From assembly GCF_020782875.1 (NCBI RefSeq), contig NZ_JAJGBN010000004.1, forward strand, positions 248,001-312,000: 64,000 nucleotides of DNA, given 5' to 3'. The notes under the pieces were generated by a model. It did no database searches. It saw only the letters and a list, made by a program, of their open reading frames with translations, and was not told the origin of the DNA. The translations under genes were made by a program, and so were the position numbers. Positions 8,485 to 17,742 of this stretch are shown here, one piece after another; the stretch's first letter is position 1; every line of letters starts with the position of its first letter. Source of the DNA: Allomuricauda sp. M10 (GTDB lineage Bacteria; Bacteroidota; Bacteroidia; Flavobacteriales; Flavobacteriaceae).

Positions 8485-9161
8485 TGTGGCCTTTCCCAAA
8501 AAAGAAGCAACTGGAATTTCCTGATTTTTGGTGGGCCTATGAAGAGCACTTCAAACATCCGTTGCCAGAGCTGATCAAGGACAATACCTTTATTGTGTTG
8601 GACACGGAAACCACAGGCTTTAATTTGACCAAGGATCGGATTCTTTGCATCGGAGCCCTTAAATTGAAGGACAACAATATAGTGGTAAAGGACAGTTTTG
8701 AGGTGTACATTGAACAGGAACACTATGATGTGGGAAGCGCCGAAATACATGGAATCCTTAAAAAAAGTAAGCGTAATAGAACTTCGGAGCTAGAAGCTTT
8801 GAAACAATTTTTGGTCTATATCGAAAACCAGGTATTGGTAGGCCACCATGTTATGTTCGATGTGAACATGGTCAATGCCGCCCTAAAACGCAACGGATTG
8901 CCCAAGTTGAAAAATGAAAACTTGGACACGGAATCTCTATACAAACGTACTTTGTTGATATCTACTGTTGTCCAAAAAAAGGACCGGTATACTTTGGATG
9001 ATTTGGCCCAAAAGTTCAGTATCTCCAGAAAGGACCGACATACCGCCTTGGGAGATGCCTTTATCACGGCCATTGCTTTTCTTCGGACAGTTGAAAAGCT
9101 CAAACCAAAAAAAATAAAGGACCTTATCCGAAAACAAGGTCCTCTACGATTTGGTCTATAA
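8484..9161 (+). CDS. DEDDh 3'-5' exonuclease (DnaQ-like)
   Basis: This 225-residue protein has the exonuclease fold of DnaQ/RNase T. The catalytic acids are visible as Asp40 and Glu42 (LDTETTGF), Asp126 (HHVMFDVNM), and His186/Asp191 (RHTALGDAF), which makes it a DEDDh enzyme. The first 35 residues, rich in Trp and Lys, precede the domain and are typical of the paralogue that partners DUF294 proteins. Its start overlaps the previous stop by one base. Its last codons contain a perfect 8-bp inverted repeat that reads as a terminator for the convergent acs gene. Substrate (RNA or DNA) is not known. Confidence 0.88.
   Translation: MWPFPKKKQLEFPDFWWAYEEHFKHPLPELIKDNTFIVLDTETTGFNLTKDRILCIGALKLKDNNIVVKDSFEVYIEQEHYDVGSAEIHGILKKSKRNRTSELEALKQFLVYIENQVLVGHHVMFDVNMVNAALKRNGLPKLKNENLDTESLYKRTLLISTVVQKKDRYTLDDLAQKFSISRKDRHTALGDAFITAIAFLRTVEKLKPKKIKDLIRKQGPLRFGL
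9108..9143 (-). terminator. acs terminator embedded in the exonuclease coding sequence
   Basis: On the minus strand AGGACCTT (9136-9143 reversed) pairs with AAGGTCCT (9118-9125), and is followed by TTATTTTTTTT. It lies 26 bases downstream of the acs stop and inside the last codons of the opposite-strand exonuclease gene. Confidence 0.75.
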
Positions 9162-9168
9162 ACTTGAT

Positions 9169-11076
9169 TTACAAACTTTCCTTCATGATCTGTTCCACCA
9201 CTTCTGGGTTCAGCAATGTGGAAGTATCCCCTAAATTGCTGGTATCCTTGGATGCGATTTTTCTTAAGATACGACGCATAATCTTTCCACTACGGGTCTT
9301 CGGCAATCCTGGTACAAATTGAATTTTATCCAGTTTAGCGATCGGACCTATGTGCTCCGTAATCAATTGATTGATCTCTTTGGCCAGGTTTTCCCTATTA
9401 CGGGTTTCCCCAGTTTCTTTCAAAATGATGTAACCATACAAGGCATTTCCTTTGATGTCATGTGGGAAACCAACAATGGCAGATTCTGCAACCGCTGGGT
9501 GTTCGTTGATCGCATCCTCGATTGGTGCGGTTCCCAGATTGTGTCCGGAAACGATGATTACATCATCTACCCTACCCGTGATTCGATAGTAGCCAACTTC
9601 ATCTCGCAAGGCACCATCGCCAGTGAAATATTTCCCTTCAAACGCTGAAAAATAGGTGTCCTTGTATCTGGCATGGTCACCCCAAATGGTTCGTGCAATA
9701 GATGGCCATGGGAATTTGATGCACAACCTTCCATCTACTTGATTGCCTTTAATTTCCTTGCCGTTTTCATCCATCAATGCAGGTTGAATACCTGGCATAG
9801 GTAAGGTAGCATATGTTGGTTTTGTAGGCGTGGAATATGGAATGGGGGAAATCAAGATACCCCCTGTTTCCGTTTGCCACCAAGTATCCACAATCGGGCA
9901 TTTTTTATCCCCAACATGGTCATTGTACCAGTGCCAAGCCTCTTCGTTGATGGGCTCCCCAACAGTTCCGAGTACCTTCAAACTGGAAAGATCATACTTG
10001 GTCACAAAATCCAAATTTTCCTTGGCCAATGCCCTGATGGCCGTTGGTGCGGTGTAGAATTGGGTTACTTTGTGCTTTTGCACCACTTCCCAAAACCTTC
10101 CAAAATCAGGATAGGAAGGTACTCCTTCGAACATGACCGTGGTGGCACCATTGGCCAAGGGACCATATACAATGTAGGAGTGTCCTGTAATCCATCCGAT
10201 ATCAGCTGTACACCAATAAATATCCTCTTCTTTATATTGAAACACGTTTTTAAAGGTATAGGCCGTGTAGACCATATAGCCACCTGTTGTGTGCACCATT
10301 CCTTTTGGGCGACCTGTGGAACCCGAGGTGTACAAAATGAACAAAGGATCTTCTGAATTCATGATTTCTGGTGAGCAATCGCCATAGGCTTTGTCCAAAA
10401 GAGGTTGTACCCATTGGTCACGCCCTTCTTTCATATGGATCTCACTACCGGTACGTTTGGTCACCAAAACCGATTTTACATCTGGGCAATGTTTCAAAGC
10501 TTCATCCACAATTCCTTTAAGGTCGATGGCTTTGCTTCCGCGATATGATCCATCAGAAGTCAATACCATTTTAGCACCGCAATCATTAATCCTTGTGGCC
10601 AATGCCGTTGATGAGAATCCGGCAAAAACCACGGAATGTACTGCCCCGATACGCGCACAGGCCAAAACCGAAATGGCCAGATCAGGAATCATGGGCAGGT
10701 AAATGACCACCCTGTCCCCTCTTCCTACACCTTGATCCTTCAACACATTGGCATACCTGCAAACACGCTCGTGTAACTGCCTGTACGTAATATGCTCGGC
10801 AGGATCATTGGGGTCGTTGGGTTCGAACAAAATGGCGGTCTTGTCCCCACGAATGTTCAAATGTCTATCGAGACAGTTTTCGGTGATGTTCAATTGTGCA
10901 CCATCGAACCATTTGATCTCTGGTTTGGTAAAGTCCCATTCCAACACAGAATTCCATTTCTTTCTCCATAAAAAGTGCTCTTCCGCCACTTCTTCCCAAA
11001 AGCCTTCCGGATTTCTGACCGATTTACGGTACACCTGAAAATATTCCTCCAAGTGCTTGATATGATAATTACTCAT
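9169..11076 (-). CDS. acs: acetate--CoA ligase (AMP-forming)
   Basis: This 635-residue acetyl-CoA synthetase converts acetate, ATP and CoA to acetyl-CoA. It shows the adenylate-forming motif YTSGSTGRPKG near residue 265, the ACS-specific WWQTETGG, and the C-terminal PKTRSGKIMRR, whose lysine is the known reversible acetylation site in this family. Length fits the family. It is downstream of, and co-directional with, the receiver protein and the SLC5-kinase, with a 58-base gap, so it is probably in that operon or controlled by it. It is convergent with the exonuclease gene (seven bases apart) and shares its terminator region. Confidence 0.96.
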   Translation of the reverse strand: MSNYHIKHLEEYFQVYRKSVRNPEGFWEEVAEEHFLWRKKWNSVLEWDFTKPEIKWFDGAQLNITENCLDRHLNIRGDKTAILFEPNDPNDPAEHITYRQLHERVCRYANVLKDQGVGRGDRVVIYLPMIPDLAISVLACARIGAVHSVVFAGFSSTALATRINDCGAKMVLTSDGSYRGSKAIDLKGIVDEALKHCPDVKSVLVTKRTGSEIHMKEGRDQWVQPLLDKAYGDCSPEIMNSEDPLFILYTSGSTGRPKGMVHTTGGYMVYTAYTFKNVFQYKEEDIYWCTADIGWITGHSYIVYGPLANGATTVMFEGVPSYPDFGRFWEVVQKHKVTQFYTAPTAIRALAKENLDFVTKYDLSSLKVLGTVGEPINEEAWHWYNDHVGDKKCPIVDTWWQTETGGILISPIPYSTPTKPTYATLPMPGIQPALMDENGKEIKGNQVDGRLCIKFPWPSIARTIWGDHARYKDTYFSAFEGKYFTGDGALRDEVGYYRITGRVDDVIIVSGHNLGTAPIEDAINEHPAVAESAIVGFPHDIKGNALYGYIILKETGETRNRENLAKEINQLITEHIGPIAKLDKIQFVPGLPKTRSGKIMRRILRKIASKDTSNLGDTSTLLNPEVVEQIMKESL

Positions 11077-11134
11077 CTAATGTTATGTTTAGTTAATATA
11101 AGTTTCGTTATAAATTTGATGATGAAAGGTTATG

Positions 11135-11497
11135 TTATGTGATCATTTCCTCCACATCACTGATTATTTTTTTTATGGAAAAGGGTTTGGTCATATATCC
11201 GTCCGCTCCCATTTCCAGTCCTTTTTCAATATCCTTCTCCTTACTCTTGGCCGATAGGAAAACAACCTTGGTCTGGCTTAACTTTTCATTTTCCCGAATT
11301 CGTTTCAAGGTTTCATAACCGTCCATTTGTGGCATCATAACATCCAACAAGATCAAATCTGGTATTTCACGCTCCGCTATTTCCAGAGCCTCGGTTCCAT
11401 CCCTGGCTATGAAAACACCAAAATCCTTTTTCTTAAAAGCGTATTCCAAAGACATGACAATATTGGGTTCGTCGTCCACTATCAAAATTTTCTTCAT
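11135..11497 (-). CDS. stand-alone response regulator receiver protein
   Basis: This 120-residue CheY-like receiver domain has no output domain. The acidic pocket residues Asp8/Asp9, the phospho-acceptor Asp52 (LLDVMMPQMDG) and Lys104 (TKPF) are all present. Its ATG overlaps the stop of the SLC5-kinase by four bases (ATGA), so it is almost certainly the kinase's partner. The analogous CrbS/CrbR pair of proteobacteria uses a regulator with a LuxR-type DNA-binding domain; here that domain is missing, so the signal must pass to another protein or act by protein contact. acs follows directly. Confidence 0.92.
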   Translation of the reverse strand: MKKILIVDDEPNIVMSLEYAFKKKDFGVFIARDGTEALEIAEREIPDLILLDVMMPQMDGYETLKRIRENEKLSQTKVVFLSAKSKEKDIEKGLEMGADGYMTKPFSIKKIISDVEEMIT

Positions 11498-14190
11498 GTT
11501 CCATTTCTGCTTTTGGGCAGTTCAAAAACCAAACGTGCCCCTTTCTTAAATCCTTTGTCCACCCAAATGGAACCCTTATGGCCTTCCACAATTTTTTTAC
11601 AAATGGCGAGGCCCAATCCACTACCCTGAGGTTTTTTGGTATTCTGGTTTTTAGACTGATAAAACTTGTCAAAAATATAGGCCTGATCTTCTATTGGAAT
11701 CCCACGTCCATTATCTTCAACTGAAACTTTCACCGTTTTATCACCATCTTCCAAACGGATATTGATGGTTCCTGTATGTGGTTCTGTAAATTTAAGGGAA
11801 TTGGATAGCAAATTCGTCAAAACCTGTAACAAACGGTCTTCATCAAAGGGTACTTCAACATTATCCTTTTCTTTGAAGTTGATGGTCACTTGCTTTTTGG
11901 CCGCAATTTGTTCCACCCCTTTAAGTGCCTTTTTTATGGTCTTGTTGATCTTGCGTTTTTTAATATCGAGTTCTGTCCTATTGTCCGATAATTTTTCAAG
12001 ATCAAGAATGTTGTGGATCAATGTGTCCAATCGATCAGTGTCCCTACTGATGTTCTCCAAAAATTGCCTTCGCAATTCTGGTGGCATGTCATCATCTTCC
12101 AAAACCTCCGAAGCCGCCTTAATTGATGTAATTGGCGTTTTGAGCTCATGGGCCACCGTGTCCAAAAATTCATCTTTCTGTCTATCTTGAAATAGCAGTT
12201 CTTCATTGGCCTCTTTGAGCTGATGTGCCATGGCAGTGAGTTGCTCCGATTTTTCCAACAACAATTTATTGTTGGCCTTGGTCTCCTTGCTCTCTTCCAA
12301 AATATTGAGTACTTCCACCAAACTGATTGGGGTTTCTTTGGAAACGGATGCCAACAATATCTTGGCCGAAGCACTACCAATACTTCCGGTCAATAATTTT
12401 TCTGAAAAGTTGATCAAACGGGCATCCGCCTTTTCTTCTGTGTCTGAAATATTGTGTTTTTTATTGAAAAGGCGCAGGGCCCTATTGGTCCTTGTTTCCC
12501 CCAAAAACCTGCTCAATAATCTTTTGATATCTGCTACGTAGGCCTCTCCTTTCCAAACAAAGGCACCTTCCTGAAGATTTTCATAATTGGAATGGTTCAC
12601 GAACATCTCGGCATAGTTTCGTTCCCTGTAATTTCCTTTGGTTCGAAGTGAAAAACCCACAAAGGACAAGGTGTTAAAGGACAAACTCCATAAAAAGGCA
12701 TTACTTTCGGGAGTCAAGTAATCCAATCCGAAAAGCTGTGCCGGTTTAAGCCAGGAAAAGCCAAAAAGACCTTCTTCCACGAACTTCACATTAGGCATCA
12801 TCACTTGGCTTACAATGGGTAAAAGGAGGGTGTAAAAAACCACTGCCAAACCTACCAAAATTCCAATTTCCGCTCCCCTGGCCGTTCCCCTTCGCCAAGT
12901 CAATCCAAGAAAAAAAGAAGGCGCTAACTGGGCAATAAGCACGAAGGAAATCAACCCAATGGAAAATAGGGAAAGTTGAGCCGAGAAGTTTACATAGAAG
13001 AAATAGGCGAAAATGATCAATAGGAAAATGGCCAATCTCCTCAAGTTCTTGATTCTTTTGGTATTCTCTTCAGGATTGCCTTCCACCAATTTCTTGATAA
13101 AACCATAAGGAATCACAATATTGTTGCTCACCATGGTGGACAATGCCAAGGTGGAAACCACGATCATGGAAATGACCGCCGTGAATCCCCCAATGAACAC
13201 CATCAGCACCAAGCCTTGGTGGTTTTGCTGCAACGGTAATAACAATGAATAGTAATCGTGATTGACCACATCTGGAAGGCTAATGTTGCCCGCCCAAGCG
13301 ATGAAAATCACAAAAACATTGAACAACAATAGGTACAAAGGAAACAACCAAATGGCCTTTTTTAGGTAATTTTCATTGTCGTTTTCCACCACAGCCACAT
13401 GAAACTGTCTGGGTAACAGGAAAATAGCAAAGAATGACAAACAAATGGTAAAAAGCCAGTTAAAACCGTTTTCCAGACCACCCAAAGAGGTCAATTGACT
13501 AAAATTAGCTTGTACCGATGCCTGATTGTATAAATCCGTAGTGCCGTCAAAAAGATAGAAGGTCACATATATGCCGATAGCTAAAAAGAACACCAATTTT
13601 AAAACGGATTCAAAGGCCACGGTTGCAATGATTCCCTTTTTGTGTTGAGAGGTATCCGTAGATCTAGTGCCATAAAAAGCAACAAATACTGCGATAAGCA
13701 AGGCAATATAAAAAGTGGAATCATCTAGAAATCCTGTGGAAACATAACTGTTCTTTGAAGAAATCAAGGAAAAGGTCTCTGAAACCGCCTTTAACTGCAA
13801 GGAAATGTAAGGAATGATGGCCAATAAGCAGGTTATGGTGACCAAGGCTCCCAAAAATCTGTTGTTCCCATATCGCATAGATATAAAATCCGCAATGCTC
13901 GAAATCTTATGCTGCTTGGAAATCCGAATGACCTTTTTCATCAATACGATCCAAAGCGGGAAGGAAATAACAGGGCCCAAATAAATGGCCAAAAAACTGA
14001 TTCCGGAACGAGAAGCAATTCCAACACTTCCATAATAGGTCCATGCCGTACAGTACACCGCCAAAGAAAGGGTATACACATAGGGATTGTTGGTCCATTT
14101 GCCACGAGGGTTTTTTTCGGCAAAATAGGCCAATACGAAAAGCATGGCCAGATACATCACAATAATCAGTCCTATCACATAATTACTCAT
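11494..14190 (-). CDS. SLC5 transporter-histidine kinase fusion (CrbS/CbrA-like)
   Basis: This 898-residue inner-membrane protein joins a sodium:solute symporter-like domain (about residues 1-530, around 13 hydrophobic segments) to a STAC-like linker (TGSIGSASAK near 600), a coiled stretch, and a histidine kinase. The phospho-acceptor is His681 in VAHELKTP, followed by the N, G1 (DNGRGIP) and G2 (GSGLGLA) ATP-binding boxes. Related kinases CbrA and CrbS sense solutes and activate acs. Its position between the acs/receiver genes and the symporter genes supports acetate or energy-state sensing. It overlaps the small membrane protein upstream by eight bases and the receiver gene downstream by four. 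Confidence 0.93.
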   Translation of the reverse strand: MSNYVIGLIIVMYLAMLFVLAYFAEKNPRGKWTNNPYVYTLSLAVYCTAWTYYGSVGIASRSGISFLAIYLGPVISFPLWIVLMKKVIRISKQHKISSIADFISMRYGNNRFLGALVTITCLLAIIPYISLQLKAVSETFSLISSKNSYVSTGFLDDSTFYIALLIAVFVAFYGTRSTDTSQHKKGIIATVAFESVLKLVFFLAIGIYVTFYLFDGTTDLYNQASVQANFSQLTSLGGLENGFNWLFTICLSFFAIFLLPRQFHVAVVENDNENYLKKAIWLFPLYLLLFNVFVIFIAWAGNISLPDVVNHDYYSLLLPLQQNHQGLVLMVFIGGFTAVISMIVVSTLALSTMVSNNIVIPYGFIKKLVEGNPEENTKRIKNLRRLAIFLLIIFAYFFYVNFSAQLSLFSIGLISFVLIAQLAPSFFLGLTWRRGTARGAEIGILVGLAVVFYTLLLPIVSQVMMPNVKFVEEGLFGFSWLKPAQLFGLDYLTPESNAFLWSLSFNTLSFVGFSLRTKGNYRERNYAEMFVNHSNYENLQEGAFVWKGEAYVADIKRLLSRFLGETRTNRALRLFNKKHNISDTEEKADARLINFSEKLLTGSIGSASAKILLASVSKETPISLVEVLNILEESKETKANNKLLLEKSEQLTAMAHQLKEANEELLFQDRQKDEFLDTVAHELKTPITSIKAASEVLEDDDMPPELRRQFLENISRDTDRLDTLIHNILDLEKLSDNRTELDIKKRKINKTIKKALKGVEQIAAKKQVTINFKEKDNVEVPFDEDRLLQVLTNLLSNSLKFTEPHTGTINIRLEDGDKTVKVSVEDNGRGIPIEDQAYIFDKFYQSKNQNTKKPQGSGLGLAICKKIVEGHKGSIWVDKGFKKGARLVFELPKSRNGT

Positions 14191-14377
14191 AGAACTTCTT
14201 TAAAATGATGTATGCAAAAATGATGGACAACAACCAACTGGAAAAAATAGCGACATACAGAATAGGGAACCCCAAGATCTGTCCTTCCATATCAAAAATG
14301 CCCACGAAGGGAACATTCCATAAAAAGAACAGGACTATGGAAATGAGTATCAATTTTTGTTGATGCCTTTTCTTCAT
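14183..14377 (-). CDS. small two-TM membrane protein preceding the SLC5-kinase
   Basis: This 64-residue protein has two hydrophobic helices (about residues 8-27 and 36-60) with a short loop and a basic N-terminus. Its stop region overlaps the start of the SLC5-kinase by eight bases. By position it resembles the small partners (DUF485, DUF3311, DUF4212) that accompany SLC5 family symporters; I cannot place it in a family from sequence alone. A helper role for the kinase's transporter domain is inferred only from the overlap. It is likely translated, because a full-length in-frame ORF of this kind at this spot is unlikely by chance. Confidence 0.7.
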   Translation of the reverse strand: MKKRHQQKLILISIVLFFLWNVPFVGIFDMEGQILGFPILYVAIFSSWLLSIIFAYIILKKFYE

Positions 14378-14408
14378 TTTCTCTAGCTCGTCGGCTAATT
14401 AAAATTAC

Positions 14409-14445
14409 AAAAACGGTGCGGTAATTTAATACCGCACCGCTTTTT
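14409..14445 (-). terminator. bidirectional-type terminator after the acetate symporter gene
   Basis: CGGTGCGGTA (14414-14423) pairs with TACCGCACCG (14430-14439), a perfect 10-bp stem with a six-base loop. It is flanked by A/T runs on both sides; on the minus strand the tail is T5. It separates the symporter operon from the small protein/kinase operon. Confidence 0.9.
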
Positions 14446-14459
14446 CACAACCAACTAAA

Positions 14460-16166
14460 TTAATGTGCCGATGCTTCACCTGCACCGCTAGGTATTCTAA
14501 TGTGTTCTACAATTTCCTGTACTTCTTCAGGTGGTTCTGGTGTAAATTGGTTTACAGTAAGTGCCACGATAAAGTTGACGATCATGGCAATGGTTCCGAA
14601 ACCTTCTGGCGAAATTCCAAACCACCAATCCCCTTGTAGACCAGCTACGGCATCCTTACCACCATCAAAAAGGCCAAATTTGAATTTGAGCATGTAATAC
14701 AGCATCAGTAAAAGTCCAACGATCATGCCTGAGATGGCACCTTTACTATTCATTTTCTTATAGAAAATACCCAAAATAATGGCCGGGAAGAACGATGCTG
14801 CTGCCAAGCCGAAGGCCAAGGCGACCACCGCCGCCACAAACCCTGGTGGATTGATTCCGAAGTAACCAGCGATAACTACAGCAACAGCAGCAGAAATCCT
14901 AGCGGCCCAAAGCTCTCCTTTTTCTGACAAGGTAGGATTGAATACGTTTTTGATCAAATCATGTGAAATGGAAGATGAAATCACCAACAACAATCCGGCT
15001 GCAGTGGAAAGAGCCGCGGCCAAACCGCCGGCAGCAACCAAAGCAATCACCCACGCTGGCAAGTTGGCGATCTCAGGATTTGCCAATACCATGATATCAT
15101 TATCCACAGTCAATTCGTTTTTAGCTTTATCCCCCACATACTGTATTTTGCCATCACCATTCTTGTCATCATATTTCAATAAACCAGTTTCTTCCCAGTT
15201 TTTGAACCACTGTGGCATGGAAGCGTATTCTTTGTTGCTTGCGGTTTCGATTAGGTTGGTTTTAGCAAAAACAGCAACTGCCGGAGCTGTAGTATATAAA
15301 ATGGCAATGAGCAACAAGGCCCATCCAGCAGATTTCCTCGCATCCTTAACCCTTTTCACCGTAAAGAAACGAACAATTACGTGTGGTAATCCGGCAGTAC
15401 CTACCATCAGGGCAAGGGTAATGGCGAAAACGTCTACCAAACTTTTAGTCCCATCCGTATATTCCGCAAAGCCCAATTCTGTTGAAAGTCCGTCCAATTT
15501 ATCCAATAGATATGTTCCGTCTGCTACTGTGCTTCCCATCCCTAATTGTGGAATAGGATTTCCGGTCATTTGGATGGAAATGAAAATTGCGGGCACCATG
15601 AAGGCAAAAATCAAAACACAATATTGTGCCACCTGGGTATAGGTGATTCCTTTCATTCCACCAAGCACGGCGTAGAACAAAACAATGACCATACCGATGA
15701 TTACCCCTGTGTTGATATCGACCTCCAAGAATCTGGAGAAAACGATTCCCACGCCACGCATTTGCCCGGCCACATAGGTAAAGGATACGATCAAGGCACA
15801 GATAACAGCTACAATACGAGCCGTTTTGGAATAATAGCGTTCCCCGATAAAATCTGGCACTGTAAACTTTCCGAATTTTCTCAGATAAGGCGCCAGTAAC
15901 AGGGCCAGGAGCACATAGCCACCGGTCCAACCCATTAAGTAAACGGCGCCATCATATCCTGCAAAGGCAATAATACCTGCCATGGAAATGAAGGAAGCTG
16001 CCGACATCCAGTCCGCTGCTGTTGCCATACCGTTGGCCAATGGCGAAACGCCACCACCAGCAACGTAATATTCTTTGGTAGATCCGGCTCTAGACCAAAT
16101 GGCTATGCCAATATATAGGGCGAAAGATAGGCCCACTAATAGATATGTCCATACTTGTACACTCAT
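14460..16166 (-). CDS. ActP-type sodium:solute (acetate) symporter
   Basis: This 568-residue inner-membrane transporter is of the SLC5/SSS family. The N-terminal signature YYVAGGGVSPLANGMATAAD and the segment MSAASFISMAG are diagnostic of the ActP-like subgroup that pairs with DUF4212. About 13 hydrophobic segments can be followed. The ATG at 16166 is preferred over the longer open frame to 16295, which would run into the DUF4212 gene and encode a polar, unrelated N-terminus. It is co-transcribed with DUF4212 (23-base gap), and a strong terminator follows. Acetate or another short-chain carboxylate is the likely substrate, given acs nearby. Confidence 0.92.
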   Translation of the reverse strand: MSVQVWTYLLVGLSFALYIGIAIWSRAGSTKEYYVAGGGVSPLANGMATAADWMSAASFISMAGIIAFAGYDGAVYLMGWTGGYVLLALLLAPYLRKFGKFTVPDFIGERYYSKTARIVAVICALIVSFTYVAGQMRGVGIVFSRFLEVDINTGVIIGMVIVLFYAVLGGMKGITYTQVAQYCVLIFAFMVPAIFISIQMTGNPIPQLGMGSTVADGTYLLDKLDGLSTELGFAEYTDGTKSLVDVFAITLALMVGTAGLPHVIVRFFTVKRVKDARKSAGWALLLIAILYTTAPAVAVFAKTNLIETASNKEYASMPQWFKNWEETGLLKYDDKNGDGKIQYVGDKAKNELTVDNDIMVLANPEIANLPAWVIALVAAGGLAAALSTAAGLLLVISSSISHDLIKNVFNPTLSEKGELWAARISAAVAVVIAGYFGINPPGFVAAVVALAFGLAAASFFPAIILGIFYKKMNSKGAISGMIVGLLLMLYYMLKFKFGLFDGGKDAVAGLQGDWWFGISPEGFGTIAMIVNFIVALTVNQFTPEPPEEVQEIVEHIRIPSGAGEASAH

Positions 16167-16189
16167 GATTCTAGTTTTTAGTTGGTTAG

Positions 16190-16453
16190 TTAATCTTCGT
16201 CGTAGCCGTATTTTTTGTCCAGCTTGTTCATCAATCGAACGTAGACAAAAATGAGGATGACAAATACATAGATGGACCCTTGTTGTGCGAACCAAAATCC
16301 TAGTTTAAATCCGCCCAAGCGAATGCTGTTCAACGCATCCTTAAACATGATTCCGGCTCCGTAGGAGACCAAGAACCAAATGGTCAAAAGAATAACCAGA
16401 TACCTCAGGTTCTCTTTCCAATAGGCAGTTGCCTTTTTCTGTTTTTCTAACAT
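16190..16453 (-). CDS. DUF4212 symporter small subunit
   Basis: This 87-residue protein has two membrane helices (about 18-38 and 55-78). It carries the DUF4212 hallmarks YWKENLRYL near the N-terminus and a glycine/phenylalanine-rich middle ending WFAQQGSIYVFV. The family is the putative small subunit of ActP-like solute:sodium symporters. It sits 23 bases upstream of the large subunit, in the same direction, and 19 bases downstream of the porin gene, so porin, small subunit and large subunit form an operon spanning outer and inner membrane uptake. Confidence 0.92.
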   Translation of the reverse strand: MLEKQKKATAYWKENLRYLVILLTIWFLVSYGAGIMFKDALNSIRLGGFKLGFWFAQQGSIYVFVILIFVYVRLMNKLDKKYGYDED

Positions 16454-16472
16454 AATTTGTTGGTTTAGTGAA

Positions 16473-17699
16473 TTATAAATAAATATGTGCTTGCAGTGTC
16501 AACACCCCGGAACTATCGCCGTTTCCAACTTTGGAATTGGCGTATTCCAGTGTGAGTTTGGAATGGTGCCCTGTCATGAACAGGTTGGCCCCAATCCCGA
16601 ATCGGGTTGCATTGTCATCAATCGCATCAATGGTCCTGGTTTGGTATGACAAATAAGGTTGTACCCTTGATTTGTCCGCCGCTCCAGGAATCAAATACCC
16701 CACATGCCCGTAGATCATGTTGCCTGTTCCATATGGGCCCAAGACAAAATTGCGACCGTAATCATTGCTCTGGAAAACCCCGTAAGCGGTAATCGCAGAA
16801 CCATCATCTCCTAGGGGAGCATCATAAAAGGCATCTACCGCGAAAATGTTCACATCCTCTCCATCTAAATTTCCTGTTCCATCCATTACCACAACACCAT
16901 TTTTATGGTTCAGGAATCCGGCTCCTATATTGAATACTTTCTTGCTCCCTAGGTATGTTCCCACCTTGTAAGGTAGGAAATTAGATTCTTCATCCAAGAA
17001 ATGGTAGTCAAAAAATCCCTGTACCACTTTTCCTGCATTACCCGCACCCAATAGTTCCCTTCCTCGATAGACTGCCCTTCCGTTTGGTGTTGGGTCGTTA
17101 CCGGAATCCAAAGTAGAGGTAATAGCCTCATTATATGAAACACGGTATTGTAACTTACCCACCTTACCTTTTAGGTAAACACCCAAATGACGGGCAAACT
17201 GGTCGCTAAGACCCAATGCGGCCCAAGATTCCCTGTTATTGTCCAAGGTCATGAAATTCAAGGTACTACTGTTATTCAAACGGGAAATACCGTTCCAGTA
17301 ATGTAGTCCAGAACCGGCTGCTATGTTCTTGCCAATCTGCCATTCCCCCCAGAAATCATGAAAGAACAGTTGGGCAGATTCCCCTTTACCGGTTGGACTT
17401 AGGTTACTGCCGTTCAAACTATTCAACCCGAAATGGGTAAGGATCAAAAACTTTTTGTTCAATTGGGTAAACGTCAATACCCTGGCCCGTCTTACGCTAA
17501 GGTTCAGGTTACTGGCATCGTCAGGTACATCATCGCTGTATTGGGCCCAAAATTGACCCCATGCAATGATTCGAAGATATTTAGATCCATCTTCGTTAAA
17601 ATTGATCTTGTAACCCCCCGTATATTCGGTGTTACCTTGCGAGAATGAAGTAGGAATGAACAGAATAAACAGTGCCATTCCAAGAAGGATTCTTTTCAT
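16473..17699 (-). CDS. outer-membrane porin of the acetate operon
   Basis: This 408-residue secreted protein has a signal peptide (residues 1-20, ending FSQG) and alternating beta-strand pattern throughout. It ends in an aromatic/hydrophobic strand, HIYL, as outer-membrane beta-barrels do. It looks like a porin that would pass small carboxylates. Its position at the head of the DUF4212/ActP operon supports that role. A dyad symmetry lies between 9 and 42 bases upstream of its ATG. The exact porin family cannot be fixed by eye. Confidence 0.8.
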   Translation of the reverse strand: MKRILLGMALFILFIPTSFSQGNTEYTGGYKINFNEDGSKYLRIIAWGQFWAQYSDDVPDDASNLNLSVRRARVLTFTQLNKKFLILTHFGLNSLNGSNLSPTGKGESAQLFFHDFWGEWQIGKNIAAGSGLHYWNGISRLNNSSTLNFMTLDNNRESWAALGLSDQFARHLGVYLKGKVGKLQYRVSYNEAITSTLDSGNDPTPNGRAVYRGRELLGAGNAGKVVQGFFDYHFLDEESNFLPYKVGTYLGSKKVFNIGAGFLNHKNGVVVMDGTGNLDGEDVNIFAVDAFYDAPLGDDGSAITAYGVFQSNDYGRNFVLGPYGTGNMIYGHVGYLIPGAADKSRVQPYLSYQTRTIDAIDDNATRFGIGANLFMTGHHSKLTLEYANSKVGNGDSSGVLTLQAHIYL

Positions 17700-17707
17700 T
17701 TCAGTTT

Positions 17708-17741
17708 GGATGTTAGTGAGTTATGTGCACTACGAACATCC
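17708..17741. promoter_or_regulatory. dyad symmetry upstream of the porin operon
   Basis: GGATGTTAGT (17708-17717) and ACGAACATCC (17732-17741) are inverted repeats with a single mismatch, separated by 14 bases that contain GTGCAC. It could be an operator or a 5'-leader stem-loop for the porin mRNA. Confidence 0.5.
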
Positions 17742-17742
17742 T

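Noticed and set aside
14938..15642. A 234-codon open frame opposite the acetate symporter gene
   Set aside because: It lies entirely within the antisense strand of a clear transporter gene and reads as composition bias, with no recognisable domain.
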